Source: Stenocarpella maydis
Taxonomy: Eukaryota; Ascomycota; Sordariomycetes; Diaporthales; Diaporthaceae
Length of the DNA stretch: 64,000 nucleotides
Assembly (NCBI GenBank): GCA_002270565.1
Contig: NQMI01000092.1
Location: forward strand, 62,001-126,000
Direction of reading: 5' to 3'
Part shown: positions 1 to 11,563 of the stretch, one piece after another
How positions within the stretch are numbered: position 1 is the first letter of the stretch
How the letters are laid out: every line of letters starts with the position of its first letter
Notes under the pieces: model-generated
What the model saw: the letters and a program-made list of their open reading frames with translations, nothing else
Databases searched by the model: none
What the model was told of the DNA's origin: nothing
Position numbers and translations under genes: made by a program

Positions 1-798
1 TTAGAGTTGTTTAGTTCCAAGATATTGCATTTTGATTGCTGCTGTTGGATGCACTTGGTATAACGACTGGAGGCCTTCTTTAAGACCTTGCAGCTTTTAA
101 TGCCCTGTGCCTTATAAGAAGAATAAGGCTGCATGATAATAGTATTCTGCAGAATGGTAAATAGTAAGGAATTATGTTACTTAACCTTCCTGGAATAATA
201 AGATAATTTTCAAACCAGTAAGTCATCTTAAGTCTAGATAGTAACGATCTAACGAGGTATCAAATAGAGCATAACGAATGAAATAACTTATCGAACATTT
301 TAGGATAAAGCAAGCGAGGAGCGAATATGTTGTATGGAACCATACACATTGGCGGGCTAACTACTTATAGAAGACACTGCAGGTTGGAGTAACCCCCAAA
401 AGGAGCGCCATGCCTAATCCAATCAGTGTCGCTACCTTATCAGGGTTAGGGTCGGCGTTGCAATGCTTGATATAAGCCCATAAGCGCCGCTCAAAAGGCA
501 TGAAGTATCAAGCATTAATGTAATCGGCTCAATGGCGTGGCCGTGCAAGCCTGCAAGGCCACTAAAGAGTCCCAGAACTATATACGGAATATAGTCATCC
601 CACAGTAAGATAGTTTCTGAACCAGACTCTTAGTCTACCATCTTAAGTATCTCAATCTGCATTGGATACGCCTTATAGTTAGTGATTATTGTTAGTTAGA
701 ACGAATATTGCTTAAATACTGCCTCGTAATGTATCCCGAACATAAACCCTTGATCTCCCAGGTTTAGCGTACTCGGGAACCCTTTGATCATTACAATA
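1..798. repeat. Degenerate transposon fragment (copy A of a repeat seen again at 58870-59966)
   Basis: The sequence is AT-rich and no open reading frame survives. It is colinear with about 59130-59966. Shared landmarks are a block with AAAAGGAG followed by a CC(T/C)GATTCAATTAGT-like stretch near 400-440, a TTATCAGGGTTAGGG stretch near 440, and a terminal block with ATAAACCCTTGATCT ending in TTTGATCATTACA near 795. Most differences between the copies are C/T or G/A, as RIP produces. The copies diverge just after position 798, so one element boundary is there. The other end lies outside the window. Confidence 0.7.
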
Positions 799-800
799 TA

Positions 801-1135
801 GGGATTCTGATGATAAATATGGTAATTCTTTTATTCTTATTATAATAGCGAGAGCGTGGGTTTAACCTTACGCCTGGGATTTTTTTTATTATGATTTTTA
901 AAAGAAAAGATTACCAGTGTGGCAATAGTATTGTGCAACAGCACATTGGTGGTCTATCGCTACAGCCACCGTACTGTAGCCAGAGGGCGTAGTTGATTAC
1001 TAAGCAACTACCACACACTATATAGACGCCCGAGATAGCTGGCGGGCTATGCCCACTGCACCCACCATACTCGAAAGACAGAAGAGAAAATACAGAACAC
1101 ACCCACTCGTATTTGCAAACGTGGACCATCCAACA
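801..1135 (+). mobile_element. 3' end of a Copia-type retrotransposon with its LTR (LTR about 918-1135)
   Basis: The LTR starts TGTGGCAATAG at 918 and ends CCAACA at 1135, the TG...CA ends expected of an LTR (218 bp). It matches, in inverse orientation, the LTRs at 50737-50949 and 53603-53758. The 75-115 bp upstream match the internal DNA that adjoins the 50737 LTR, including a GAGCGTGGGTT motif and a long T-run. It is therefore a 3' end rather than a solo LTR. No target-site duplication is visible and the rest of the element is absent. Confidence 0.75.
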
Positions 1136-1290
1136 TGAATACTTTAATTAATATAAAATTAATTATTATTATTCTTATAATAAAATTTAAGAGTAATTAA
1201 ACGTAATAGTTATGTTTATTTGAGCATATTTATATTTATATATACTGTTCTATACTAGCTCCTTTAATCAAAGGTCTATCCAACATACCG
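1136..1290. other. AT-rich spacer at a transposon/gene-island border
   Basis: Nearly pure A/T from 1136 to about 1260, changing abruptly to GC-rich DNA at about 1290. Nothing codes here. Confidence 0.6.
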
Positions 1291-1599
1291 GGCGGGTTTT
1301 AAGCGCAGCCGGACAGGCCCGTCGCAAAGCGGATTTGCCCCGACGCCGTCACAGCGGCGCATTGAAATGCACACACTTACCAGGGGCTGGGCCGGAGCGT
1401 GGCATCTCCCGTGGTCGTCACAGCCTGTTCGGCCCAGCTCCCATGCGGAACACGCCTTGATGAATACCTATGCCCCTGCCCCTGCCGTGACGCCTGCTCC
1501 ACGCCGGGGGCAGCATCTGCTGTCTCGACGCCTGCCAGGTGCCGTGTCCGCCATCGATGCCTGACACAATGCAGCACGAGAAACGCACCGTCGCCACGT

Positions 1600-2269
1600 C
1601 GGCTGCGGGCGCATCGCATGGGGTGGGCGGCCCTCTGCCTCTCGAGGGGGCTCAGGGTCATCATCACCGACCCTGCCGGCGGCGCGCGAGCCGCCGCTAG
1701 GAGCTACCTGGAGCAGGCGAGGGCCGTTGTTCGAGGAGACGTGGGGGATTCGACCACTCCGCGACACTACGAGTTCGTCGCGACATCGTGCCCAGGCTGG
1801 CCCGAGGGCCGACTTTGTCAAGAGGTATGCTACCACCACCACCCACCACGCCACCAAACGCCGCAGGAGCAGTGGAACTCGACGACCCCCCCCTCACTTT
1901 TGCTCTTGCTTCCTTCCCCCCCCCCCCGCCTGCAGAACGGCCCAGAGCGCGTCGACTTCAAGAGAGGCCTCATCAAGACGCTCGACCAGCACACCCGGCC
2001 CGGCGTGGTCATCGCGTCGTCCTCGTCGGGCCTGCCCTCGTCGGCCTTCGTCCAGGACTGCGCGCGGGACCCGTCGCGCGTGGGAGGACGACATGCTGAG
2101 GCACAGGTTCGACTGGTCCCCGGGGGCCCTCGCCGCGCTGCACGAGGGCGTCGACGGGGCGGTGGCGTCTGTCGACTGGCCGGCCCTGGTCAGGGACAGG
2201 GACGAGGTCCTCGTGCAGCTCCTGGCGGCCAGGAGCAGGGCGAGGCCGGCGGGCACACCGCAGCCGTGA
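1600..2269 (+). pseudogene. Broken 3-hydroxyacyl-CoA dehydrogenase family gene (L-gulonate 3-dehydrogenase-like)
   Basis: Frames here carry family motifs in the right order. They include a damaged NAD-binding start reading WAALCLSRGLRVIITDPAGG, a HYEFV motif, an ADFV motif, then NGPERVDFKRGLIKTLD followed by TRPGVVIASSSSGLPSSAF. A C-terminal piece reading FDWSPGALAALHEGVDGAV comes last and ends at the stop at 2267-2269. The parts lie in different frames. The glycine-rich nucleotide-binding loop is not recognisable. An intron with GT at 1825 and AG at 1934-1935 remains, but its flanks need a one-base frame correction. The whole central part after the DPSRV motif (the usual GHPFNP region) is missing. 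The intact family is about 310-330 residues, so this copy cannot be functional. The damage is indels and deletion rather than RIP. Family assignment rests on motif recognition. Confidence 0.75.
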
Positions 2270-4380
2270 TAGCCGGGGTACAGGAGGAGCTGCAACCCGT
2301 GTTTGTGTGGGTAGCGACGCCGCCATGCCAGCGTCCGTCTAGCTGTGCTGGGTGCTTTTAGGTACCGCAGGACTTGCACGGGATAGGCGGCGAGGCATCC
2401 CCAGGGCAGCTCACCCTTGCCGTCCTCCAGCCCTAAACATCAAAGGTGCACCGCGGCAGTGGATGACTTGTTTTAACATGTATGCTACAGGTGAAAACTG
2501 GGCCGTGGTTGCGTGTCGTTTCTGAGCAACCTGTCGATGTAGCAATCAATCCTAGAAACGTCGCTGCTTACCCACCAGGTAGCTTTCCAGCGCGGTCGTC
2601 CTTGATGCTGCATGGCCTCCGGGTCTGCTGAGAGCACCCAATGTCATGCACAAGTAGTCTGTCCATCTGTTTTTGCTTGGGCAATCCTGGCGATGGAGAA
2701 GACCCAAGCCCGCCGGTTGCTTCTCATCAGTCTTCATCCCCATTTCCCATCTCCATCACCTAGGTATGTCTTCTGTAGCCACAAGCCGATCCAGTCGACA
2801 GGGCTCTTGGAGCCCCTGTCCTCTCGCCCACTTGTCGTGCGGGTCCGTGAGGCGGGCCCGTGGCTCAACGCAGGGAAAACCACAGGCTCTGTTGGCACAG
2901 GGAGCTTGCTCGGGCGCAGGCGCGGGAACAGCCACGAGGGACACAGGCCTGCTGCGAGTCCCGTTGTCCGGCACCGGCAAAGAATGTGTGTGCATGGTGA
3001 ACTGCCTTCCGCCTCTCGGTCGGAACGCTGCGGGTTCCCACCACGGCATGTTGGTTGGATAATGTTCCCCACCTGACTCTGCCTGACGGGATCCCCGGGG
3101 ATGCCGCCCGGTGGCCACTTGGGTCCCATTGCCGAGCCGGGCCGGCATGGCCCCGACTGATCTCCTGATAGATGGCTGGGACCGAGGCCTGGTGCTTGGG
3201 TTAGATACGCGTACTAGTGTACCCTCCCTCGTCGTCACGCCAGGCCTTGCGTCAAGGGCTTACCTGGCAGCAGTGATAGCATCCCATGCCAGGTCGCCCG
3301 TCCGGGTCCTGTCGCCCTCACGGTCGAGCTGCGGTCCCTGGTATGGGCAAGAACAGCTAAGGGTGACCTGGGTGGGCCCAATCCCCAGGTTCGATCCTCC
3401 ACGGCATGTCTCGCCCGCCTTCGATGGGGCCCTTGCCCGTCAGAGATACCTACCAAGGAGACTGTGTCCAGGCAGGCTTGAGGCTGCGCCTGTGCCACAA
3501 CATGGGCTCGTACTGCAGGCGAGCGCCGGCAGGGTGAAGAAACCTGCATCGGGAGGTGGAATTCACATACGCTGTTCATTGCCTACTTAGGTACGCTGTC
3601 CGAGGTCCGGAAGAGGCCGCTTAGCTCGACAGACTCCCCGGGGAGAGGGAGGACTAGGCTCCATGGTTAGCTCCGAGGGAAAGCGGCTCGATATTCCCAG
3701 GGTGATATCAAGGCCTGGTCCAGACAACTCACACATCTCCTCTTGTGGGCCACAGCGCACGAGCACATAACCACTAAGCCCGGCTACCCGCAGCATTTGC
3801 TTCCATCTTGAAGACTTTGGGTGTTGTTCGGGCCGACACCAGGGAGATGCGTTCCAAGTCCAAGTCGTCCTGAAGTCGAACCAGCCACCCGCAGACACGA
3901 GACGTTGGGGGGAGAGTTGCATCAAATAAGACACTTCAAGTCATCGGCGCTTTGAGCGAAGCAGGCTCTCCTTCGACGTTGCGTACCCGTGCAAGGCTGG
4001 CGCATGTGGTGCGTGCAAAGCCGAGGCCGCTCAAGGAGACGTCGAAGCTGGCAATGCGCGAGGAGCTAGGGTTTCTCCCGGTTGGTCCTCCCGGATCGTG
4101 GGTGCTCCATCTAGGAGACGAGTCTCGAGAGCTTCAACTCAGTCAAGTCATGTCCGGTACCAGGCTACCTATTTCGTCATCCTTAGGCATCTACTCTGCA
4201 CCCTCGAAACTCTCCTGACCACCTGGGCACATCATTCATGCAATCGCCGTCGCGTCGCAACCAAGGTACCGGCCTCTCGTCCACCATGGAATGTTGTCCA
4301 GGAGAGCAGTAGAAACAAATGCAGCCGGCCTACGGGTTGCAGGTAGAATGGCGCAAGACGGGGAGATTGAGTCTAACTAC
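2270..4380. other. GC-moderate region without a recognisable gene
   Basis: Several overlapping open frames of 75-160 codons occur on both strands between 2552 and 4218. None has a recognisable domain, a convincing exon structure, or a clear codon bias over its antisense frame. It may hold UTRs or decayed genes. I see no coding feature I can support. Confidence 0.4.
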
Positions 4381-6063
4381 TTAGGTAGAACCAGAGTTGT
4401 CCCTACAATCAAACACCTTGGCAATCTCTCCATTCGCGAAGGCGTCCTTGATCGAGACAGCAACTGCGTAGCTGTGTGGGAGATGTTAGCTCCTGGCACA
4501 TATTCGTGTGCATTTTGAGGTTACGCCCTGGGGTCAAGGCACCGAGGGTACTTACGTGCCACCGACAATCATAAAGCTCCCAAGGGCGACAATGAGCATA
4601 TGCAATCCGTACTTGATCCTGTGCCCCACCGCTCCAGTCCTGTAGCCCTTGAAGTCATACATCCACAGGAGGGCTGGGAACACCAGGCTAAAGGGCGCAA
4701 AGCACAAGGCTCCAGCAAGACCAAGCAGGTAGTGGAGTATCGGCACGGCCTCGGCCACGATAAAGGCCGCGGAGCCCAGCAGGAAGTTGATGCCGAGCCA
4801 CACGGCCCAGTGGGTGAAGCTGTTCTTCTGCAGGTGCTCCGAGTCGCGGAGCAGCCGGACAAAGGCATACTTGGCGGCCACGTGCTGGTAGATGCCGACC
4901 CCAATCACCAGCCCCGGCATCGCGATGCCGTACGATATCTTCTTGAAGAGCGGGCCGGCGCTGCCAAAGGCCGGGACGGAGAGCCAGACGCCGCACCAGC
5001 GGTACATGACGAGGCTAAACGACAGGTACATGAGGCCGACGATGAGGCCGGCCCACAGGCACGCCTTGCGGTAGTCCTGCGGCCGGCGCATCTCGGAGAT
5101 GACGGGCAGGAACATGGAGGAGCCGCTCGTGCTGATAAAGATGTTCTCGGCGTTGAGCATGCCCACGACAAACGTCGGGTACGCAAAGGGCCTCCACCCG
5201 AGGTCGAAGTCCCCTGTTGGTGGGGCTGCCGCCGGCCGGCCCTGCTGCGTGACGGCGACGGTAAAGATAAAGACGGCGAGGACAAAGGTCGCGAAGCCAA
5301 ACCACGCCAGCCAGCCGAGGCGGGAGAAGGTGCGGACCGAGGAGCAGAGCGTGATGAGGATGGCCGCCACCAGGGCAAAGGTCACGGTGCACGTCCCATG
5401 GTCGGACAGGGCGTTAAATCCAATAGCCGTAGTGACAATGCCCCCGGCCGAGATGAGGATCTGCGCGACGACGATCTGGACGCCGACGAGCTCGCGCCCG
5501 ATGCGCCCCCAGAGGAAGCCCATCATATCAGCCAGCACTGGTGCGGCGGCGGTGTCAGTTCTCTGGCGGCTGCCGGGACTAATCCCTCTGTTGACGGGGT
5601 GGGAAGCTCACTGTGGCACTCGGGATGTCTGTTGCGGAAATCGCCCAGTATGATTCCCGTATCTTTATCAGGTTATCCAGACCGTCAGTTTGTAAACTTT
5701 GAGATCCAGTAGGGCATAGCCTGTCCAGAGGTGCACGGCGGCTTTGGTCGACTTACAGACGTTCAAGGACGTAAACCCAACAATGGACAAGGAGCCCCCG
5801 ACGGAGCCGAGCGCGGCCAGGGCGCCCGGGATGGCGAGGATGCTCATGGCAAAGTTGATCTTGAGAAAGACAACGGTGGCCCGCTGCCAGCTGACCGTCC
5901 TGAACTCAACCCCACCCACGCCGACCTGGAAGATCTCTTGCGACTCCCCATTGCAAATGTCCTTGTTTGGAGCATCATCGTACTGGGACGCATCGCTGAC
6001 GATTTTTTCGTCCTTGGAGGAGGCGGTGTCTCCCGGGCGGGAACTGGTGGCCTGGATCGACAT
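4381..6063 (-). CDS. Amino-acid/auxin permease (AAAP) family transporter, 4 exons
   Basis: Exons (minus strand) are 6063-5757, 5662-5612, 5537-4556 and 4471-4381. They give 1431 nt, a 476-residue protein, the usual size for fungal Mtr-like neutral amino-acid transporters. Donors are GTAAGT, GTGAGC and GTAAGT, and all phases match. The N-tail is hydrophilic (about residues 1-55). It is followed by a [16 protein letters not shown] segment and by about 11 hydrophobic spans. A family-typical FRNRHPECH loop lies just before exon 3, [15 protein letters not shown] at its start, and the C-tail reads [17 protein letters not shown]. The short exon 2 and last exon are not seen as long frames but complete the family pattern. 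The start at 6063 is the first ATG before the conserved region. Expected role: proton-coupled uptake of amino acids at the plasma membrane. The exact substrate cannot be read from sequence. Confidence 0.88.
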
Positions 6064-7859
6064 GCCGAGACGCTGGGACAAAAGATATGTTGGGCGGAAG
6101 TTGGGTTTTCCCAAGTCTCGTGGTACTGACCTAGTATGCAGAATATCAGTGAGCAAGTGAGACGGCCCTCGATTATATACCAAGGTATAGGTACCTGCGC
6201 AAGGTGAACACCAGAGAGACGATAGAACCCAAGTACCTCGTTGAGTATCTGGCCCTAAAGGATGGGGAGATAGGACCATTTGTGGCTGGACACCCCCTTG
6301 GTACTGACTATCAGGTGCACAGGATGGAACGGGTCCAGCCAGGGTGAACAGCAGCTAGGCCGGGCTACCTATGCGTGCCCTTGGATAAGCTGCCCCACAG
6401 AGACGCACACCGGATAACCTGGAGAAGCTGGGGTAGCTGATACGCGAGAGATATCATGGCCAGGATGGTCTTGGCAGGCTGTGTGAGTCCGTGAGTCCCT
6501 AACCGATAATACCGGCTCTCCGGGGAGGGCTTCGGCATGTCTGGCAGTCAATTCGCTGTGCGGCGTGCCATTCTCGGGGGGGCGGTGCTTTAGAACCGGC
6601 CGATAGATGGTAACAAGTCACGGAACCACCAGACATGGCGGCACGCCATGGCTGCTGGTTAAGTGCCTTGCAAGTCAGATTTATGGCCTAACTATAGTTC
6701 ACTTGTGCACCACTCGGTGGCTGTTGGAGATCTGTCCTTAAAACCTTCCAGAAGGAATGCGGTCGCAATTATGCGGAAGAGAGGAGAGTCAAGGAAACTC
6801 AGAGGCACTCACCTAGCAATCCACTGACCAGCTGCAGGCCCCGCGTCCTTTGCGCCCTTGAGCAGAGGATTTGGCTCCAAGAACCGAAGCTGCGATGGTG
6901 TTTCCATGTTACACACCCGCGCCAGACAAACAGTTCCCGTTCCAGTTCGAGCAGACCTATGAAGCCCACACCCGTCAATCACCTACCGCCCGAGCAGTGC
7001 GATGGATCTGGCCACATTAAAGATCCGTGAGGCACTCATCCCTTCAATGTAATCGGCTCTACCGAGTACATAATTACCGTGTCTTGATAGCCTTGGAGAA
7101 CCGGGGGACTGTGAGGTGGATACCGGGACCTGTTTCAGTTAATGTCCGAGGCCAATAGGCAGTCAAGTCTCCGAAGCCAGGACTTGTTTAGCTACGTCGT
7201 ACTCAAGTGACGTTCCGGAGCGTATTGACGTTTTCTTCCTTGTGAATACTACACACCGACTTCTCTGTTCCGAAACATCTGTTGCCTGGCACTGGTCAAC
7301 TGGTGTCGAGCATGCCAAACCGCCCTGCCTGAAGCTGCTCGAGCGAATTCAGCGTCCCGAGCGGATGCATTTGTCAAGTTACCTTGGGCCCCTAGGCAGG
7401 CAGGGGATTAGATTTAGTTAAGGAAGGCATTCAGATAAGGTGATACTTAAGTAATAAGGTACGTTAAAGTGGTGCGCGTGTGGTGGAAACAGCCTAGCCG
7501 AGATCTCCCCGTATATGCCCCGGAAGTTGCCGTTTACCCGTTACCCTGCTCCGAACGATTGATGATAAGCCCCGCAGGTAAATCCATGCGCCCCCCTACT
7601 CCGTACTCCGTACTATCTACTGATATGATGATAGTTTATTAACGACATGATCCATGCAACCAACCTTGTATACGTAATCGCACGAAGACCGCACAGCTAT
7701 CAGAGTTGATCCAACGTTTACACCATATTATGACGCGAATCTGTACCAATGTTGTTTGAGTACATGTAAAGCCTCCACGACAGCACCAAGCCAGTGTCAG
7801 CTGCAACAAGGCATAGCATCTTCGGGTCCTACAGCAGAAACCACGCCTTTCCTGTAACA
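6064..7859. other. Intergenic region, divergent promoters
   Basis: About 1.8 kb lies between the divergently transcribed AAAP transporter and the aldo/keto reductase. It contains only short unconvincing frames (for example 6369-6551). I see no repeat, RNA gene or motif I can name. Confidence 0.5.
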
Positions 7860-9296
7860 ATGCCCAAGTCGATGCGATTCGCAGACGGCGTCGAGGTGCC
7901 TGTGCCCGGCTTCGGCGCAATGGGCATCAGCTTTGCGCTTGGCAACAACCTGAGCTATGAAGAGGCCGAGCCTGTGTTGCTGAAGGCGCTCGAGCTAGGG
8001 TGTACATTCTGGGACACTGCTGTACGTCGGCTGCCGTTGGAAATTCGCCTGAGGGCACAACATCATTGCTAAGCCGCTCCCGTCTTCATAGGTATCCTAC
8101 GGCGCTGGGGTGAATGAGAAGATTATTGGGGATTTCATCCGAAAGTATAACTGCCGAGACAAGATCTTTCGTACGCATGTCCCCCCCCCCCCCNNNNCCC
8201 CCCCCAGACATCTGTGCATGTATCCCTTCGTTCGGGTCACGCCCGTGTTCCTGTTTGTCTTAACCATGTGTATTAGTTGCCTCCAAATGTGGGATTGCGG
8301 CCTTCGAAGACGGCGAGGTCACCAACTCGGCCTCACACATTGCAAGGTATATCGACGGGACCATTGAGAGGCTTGGGTTCGCCCCAGATCTTTATTACCT
8401 ACACCGCATCGACCCCAGTGAGTGGATCCCATCACCCAGACCTTTCCGCGCGCTTCGCAAGCAAGAGCACCAGCTGACCGAGAGACACCATCCAGACACG
8501 ACACTTGAGGAGTCCATCCCTGCGCTCGACAAAATACGCGCGCAAGGCAAAACCAAGTATATCGGGCTGTCAGAGTGTTCGGCTGCAACATTGCGCAAGG
8601 CGAATTCCAGTGAGTCTAGCACATGTGCAACTGCTCATGTGCGAGGGTGCCCTCGCAGGCCCCAAAGAACGGGGGAAGACTAAATGCTAACCCCTTAATC
8701 CCACCTCCATTGCAGTCGCCAGGATCGACGCAGTGCAGGCAGAATATTCGGCCTTTGAAACCCTCCACGAGACCGACGGCCTCATCGATACCGCTCGAGA
8801 GCTCGACATTGCCTACGTGGCGTACGGCCCTCTTGGCCACGGATGGCTGGTAGAGGATTTCCCGTATCAGACCCCCGATGACTTTGAGCCCGATGACTAT
8901 AGACGGCAAAGTACGTATATATATAACTCCCCTGTTCTCCGCCCTCGGACGAGAGCCACATTGGGGGAATATTCGCTAACCGAGTGGTCTCCCCGCCCAG
9001 TTCCCAAGTTCCAGGGCGACAACTTCTACAGCAACAAGAGGATCGCAGAGGGGTTCAAGGTGCTCGCGGACCGCAAGAAGTGCACCCTGCCGCAGGCCGC
9101 CCTGGCGTGGGTGGCCGCACAAGGCCTGATCGCAATCCCGGGGACGACAAAGCCCGGGCGCCTGGAGGAGAACTGGGCATCGAGGGATATCGAGCTGTCA
9201 GCCGAGGACCTGGAGCACATGCGCGAGATTGTCGACTCTCTGAAGCCGCAGGGCAACCGGTACAACGAGGTCGCCCTCAAGGCGATTGGGAACTGA
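7860..9296 (+). CDS. Aldo/keto reductase, YakC/AKR13-like, 6 exons
   Basis: Exons are 7860-8021, 8092-8170, 8277-8417, 8496-8609, 8716-8910 and 9001-9296. They give 987 nt and 328 residues, normal for the family. The catalytic tetrad is complete: Asp52 and Tyr57 (in WDTAVSYG), Lys84 (in ASKCG) and His123 (in LYYLHRIDP). The C-terminal [12 protein letters not shown] and [14 protein letters not shown] motifs are the NADPH-binding signatures. It should reduce aldehydes or ketones with NADPH in the cytosol, but the substrate is unknown. The start at 7860 precedes [10 protein letters not shown]; an upstream in-frame extension to 7794 lacks an ATG. Intron 2 contains a C homopolymer and a 4-base gap, which does not touch coding sequence. 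Phases are consistent throughout. Confidence 0.9.
8181..8205. other. Assembly gap inside a poly-C run (N at 8194-8197)
   Basis: Thirteen C, four N and eight C in a row lie within intron 2 of the aldo/keto reductase. The true length of the homopolymer is unknown. Confidence 0.95.
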
Positions 9297-9900
9297 AGAT
9301 GGGCCCCCGGGGGTGGGGGGGCTGCACAGCAGGGCGAGAGCCATCCCTACGTCCAGTCTAAGTACTGTATATGTAGAGCGAGGCCCGGTGCTCGTGAAAC
9401 AGCCTTTTAGAACCCGCTTGGCCTCTTCGGGCCGACCTTCTCCTCGCATGACTCGCGTGACACAAAATGACTTGATTCCAAAGGAGTACAGTATTCCCTG
9501 TCGGCCGCTAGACGGCGTCCATTTCTCTTGGTCTCGTTGTCTGCCTCTGAAAAGTTGAAGTTGTACCTATGGCCAACGGCCTGTGACATGTGCAGAGAGA
9601 GCTGCAATGTGTTCGTCCGGCACATCGCCCGACGCATTTTGCAGGGTCGACAAGAATCTCCTAATAACACGCTCAGAACTTTCAATGTCACCTGTCTCTG
9701 AGACGCAAAACGGCTCTCCGTCTATTAAGGATGTGAGCCTCGAGCTGTGCGCAGCCTTGGTTTTCAACGAGCCCGGGTGCCAGCTTCAGTATCAGCTATC
9801 GGCTACTGAAATTCAGGAGGAAACGGTAGAAGCTTCTAGAAGAAACTCAGCAATGGTGGCTCTCTGTATGTCTCTAACAGAAACCTGCTGGATAGCTTAA
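9297..9900. other. 3' flank without a recognisable gene
   Basis: This is the downstream region of the aldo/keto reductase. Open frames at 9407-9691 (-) and 9583-9900 (+) oppose each other and have no recognisable domain. GC content collapses at 9900. Confidence 0.4.
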
Positions 9901-10365
9901 CTGTTTAATAATTAAACGAAAGTAATAAACAGTTAATTTATTTTTTTATATATTATATTTAATATAACTCTAAGAGTAAAGTTAATTATTACTTTATAAA
10001 ACTTTTACTTTATTATTAAACGTTAATAAATAGATTTTACTAAAATTTCTTTTTATACGTTTTATATTTCATATTTTATATTATTTAAACTTAGAATGAA
10101 CTATTTTAAAATTAGTAATTTATAATAATTTTCTTTAAAAAATGGACTATAAAAATATTATATAATAAAACGTTTTATGAAATATTTGTATTTCTTAATA
10201 GAAAAATAAGATTTTTAGACTTTTTAAAAACTAACAATATAAATTTAGGCTACTTATATTTATTTAATATATATTTTATCTTTAATAACACTCTTTAGTA
10301 TTAATACTTTATTTAAACTTCTGTTTTATGTTTTATATATAAAAACTAATAATACTTTATACTTA
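9901..10365. repeat. AT-rich RIP-degraded block
   Basis: A sharp transition occurs to about 80% A+T with no open frame. Composition and edges resemble the larger transposon blocks of the window, but no motif can be read. It ends near 10365, about 120 bp before a MITE-like terminal repeat. Confidence 0.6.
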
Positions 10366-10483
10366 CCTGAGGATTGTAGTTCTGTGTCGACCTATTTGGA
10401 TTTAAGACTGGGGTTTGAGGTAAAGACGAACGGGAGAACAATTGTCTTGTCGTCGTTGACGACCTGAAGGGGGGGCGAATCAA

Positions 10484-10511
10484 GGGGAGGCCGAAAGTGG
10501 GCCGCCCACGT
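10484..10511 (-). repeat. Terminal inverted repeat end shared with the MITE at 60494-60921
   Basis: The sequence CCGAAAGTGGGCCGCCCACG followed by T and a TA dinucleotide matches the right end of the 60494-60921 element except for two G-to-A changes (RIP type). The opposite end was not found. It may lie in the degraded block 9901-10365. Confidence 0.5.
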
Positions 10512-11405
10512 TACTGTGTAGGCCGGCGCTTTAGTCATGCTACGACGCTAGTCAGCTTGAGTATCGCCTCCAACGAAACGCTCCTGCGACACACCGCGAG
10601 GAGCCTCAAGCATCAATTGATGCCACACACCAAGTCAGTTAGACATTCCAATGCGCGTGCTCTTCTACGCACGTGATGATATATGCTCTGTTAAGAACCC
10701 AACCAGGACTTTGTCCCGATGATGTTATATTCCAATCAGACGGGCAGCCAACCACCGTCATTCCCCTGGTTAGAGTGGTCCCCACTTCTAAGGCTCTGCG
10801 GCTATAATAACATGAAACAGGTTCGAGATCCAGCATCCAAAACAAGCACCAATAAGAGCTGCGGACTATAGATTCCTGATCAGCACTCGTGCCCATGGTG
10901 CAACCCGTTTTAAGGTTTCAAGCACTATAGCGCCGATCTAAAAAAGCTTAAACATCAAGGTACCACGCGCGCGATGCCTAGGTTAGCCTCATCCCCACAT
11001 TGGATGCGTCCATCCTAACTATCAGTCCAAATTCGGGCTACCTTCGCGGTCTGCAAGTATGCTGAATCGCGCTCGTCTCAAATCCTGACAGCTGTCAGAG
11101 GATCTGATGCAGTCCTAACCCCGCCTGATCTCTCTATTCATGCTGGCCTGCTGGTAACGGTAAGAGTTCGGCGCTAACTGGCACTTAACGGTCAAGGAAT
11201 AATAGCCAAACCCCCAAACTGCCAGTTTCATCGCCAAGAGGGCATAAGCCTTTTGCCAAGATCAATACAAGTGGCGACTAGTTAGGGGCGGAGAACGCCG
11301 TAAAGTAACCTCAGGCTAGACAACTAACAACCTTGATTGATATCAAGTCCGAAACTCAGGCACAAGGCAGAGAGAATCACCAATAGCGCCTTCTAAGCCC
11401 TCGCG
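10512..11405. other. Intergenic region upstream of the secreted repeat precursor
   Basis: No convincing gene. A minus frame at 10639-10896 (85 codons) has no recognisable feature. The distal part is presumed promoter for the gene at 11564. Confidence 0.4.
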
Positions 11406-11414
11406 TATATAAAG
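11406..11414 (+). promoter_or_regulatory. TATA box of the Kex2-processed repeat precursor
   Basis: TATATAAAG lies 150 bp upstream of the ATG at 11564. It is followed by a pyrimidine-rich leader typical of strongly expressed fungal genes, and the ATG context is good (ACCATCATGA). Transcription would start near 11440, giving a leader of about 120 nt. Confidence 0.5.
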
Positions 11415-11563
11415 AACCCATCAGCCCGCTTAGTGATATACATGTCGAAATGTTTATTTGCATTACAATCGACTTCATCTAATTCAATTAATATCATTTA
11501 AATCCTCCCACTTACTTATCTTTCTGTTCCCTGGTAGGAGCAGACCACCACCCCATAACCATC

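Noticed and set aside
1399..2361. 320-codon plus-strand frame as an intact gene
   Set aside because: Family motifs jump between frames, the centre of the domain is missing, and there is an intron remnant inside. It is a pseudogene, not one protein.
4600..5712. 370-codon plus frame opposite the AAAP transporter
   Set aside because: Arg/Gly/Asp/Glu-rich antisense shadow of a GC-biased gene; the minus-strand model has family motifs and matching splice sites.
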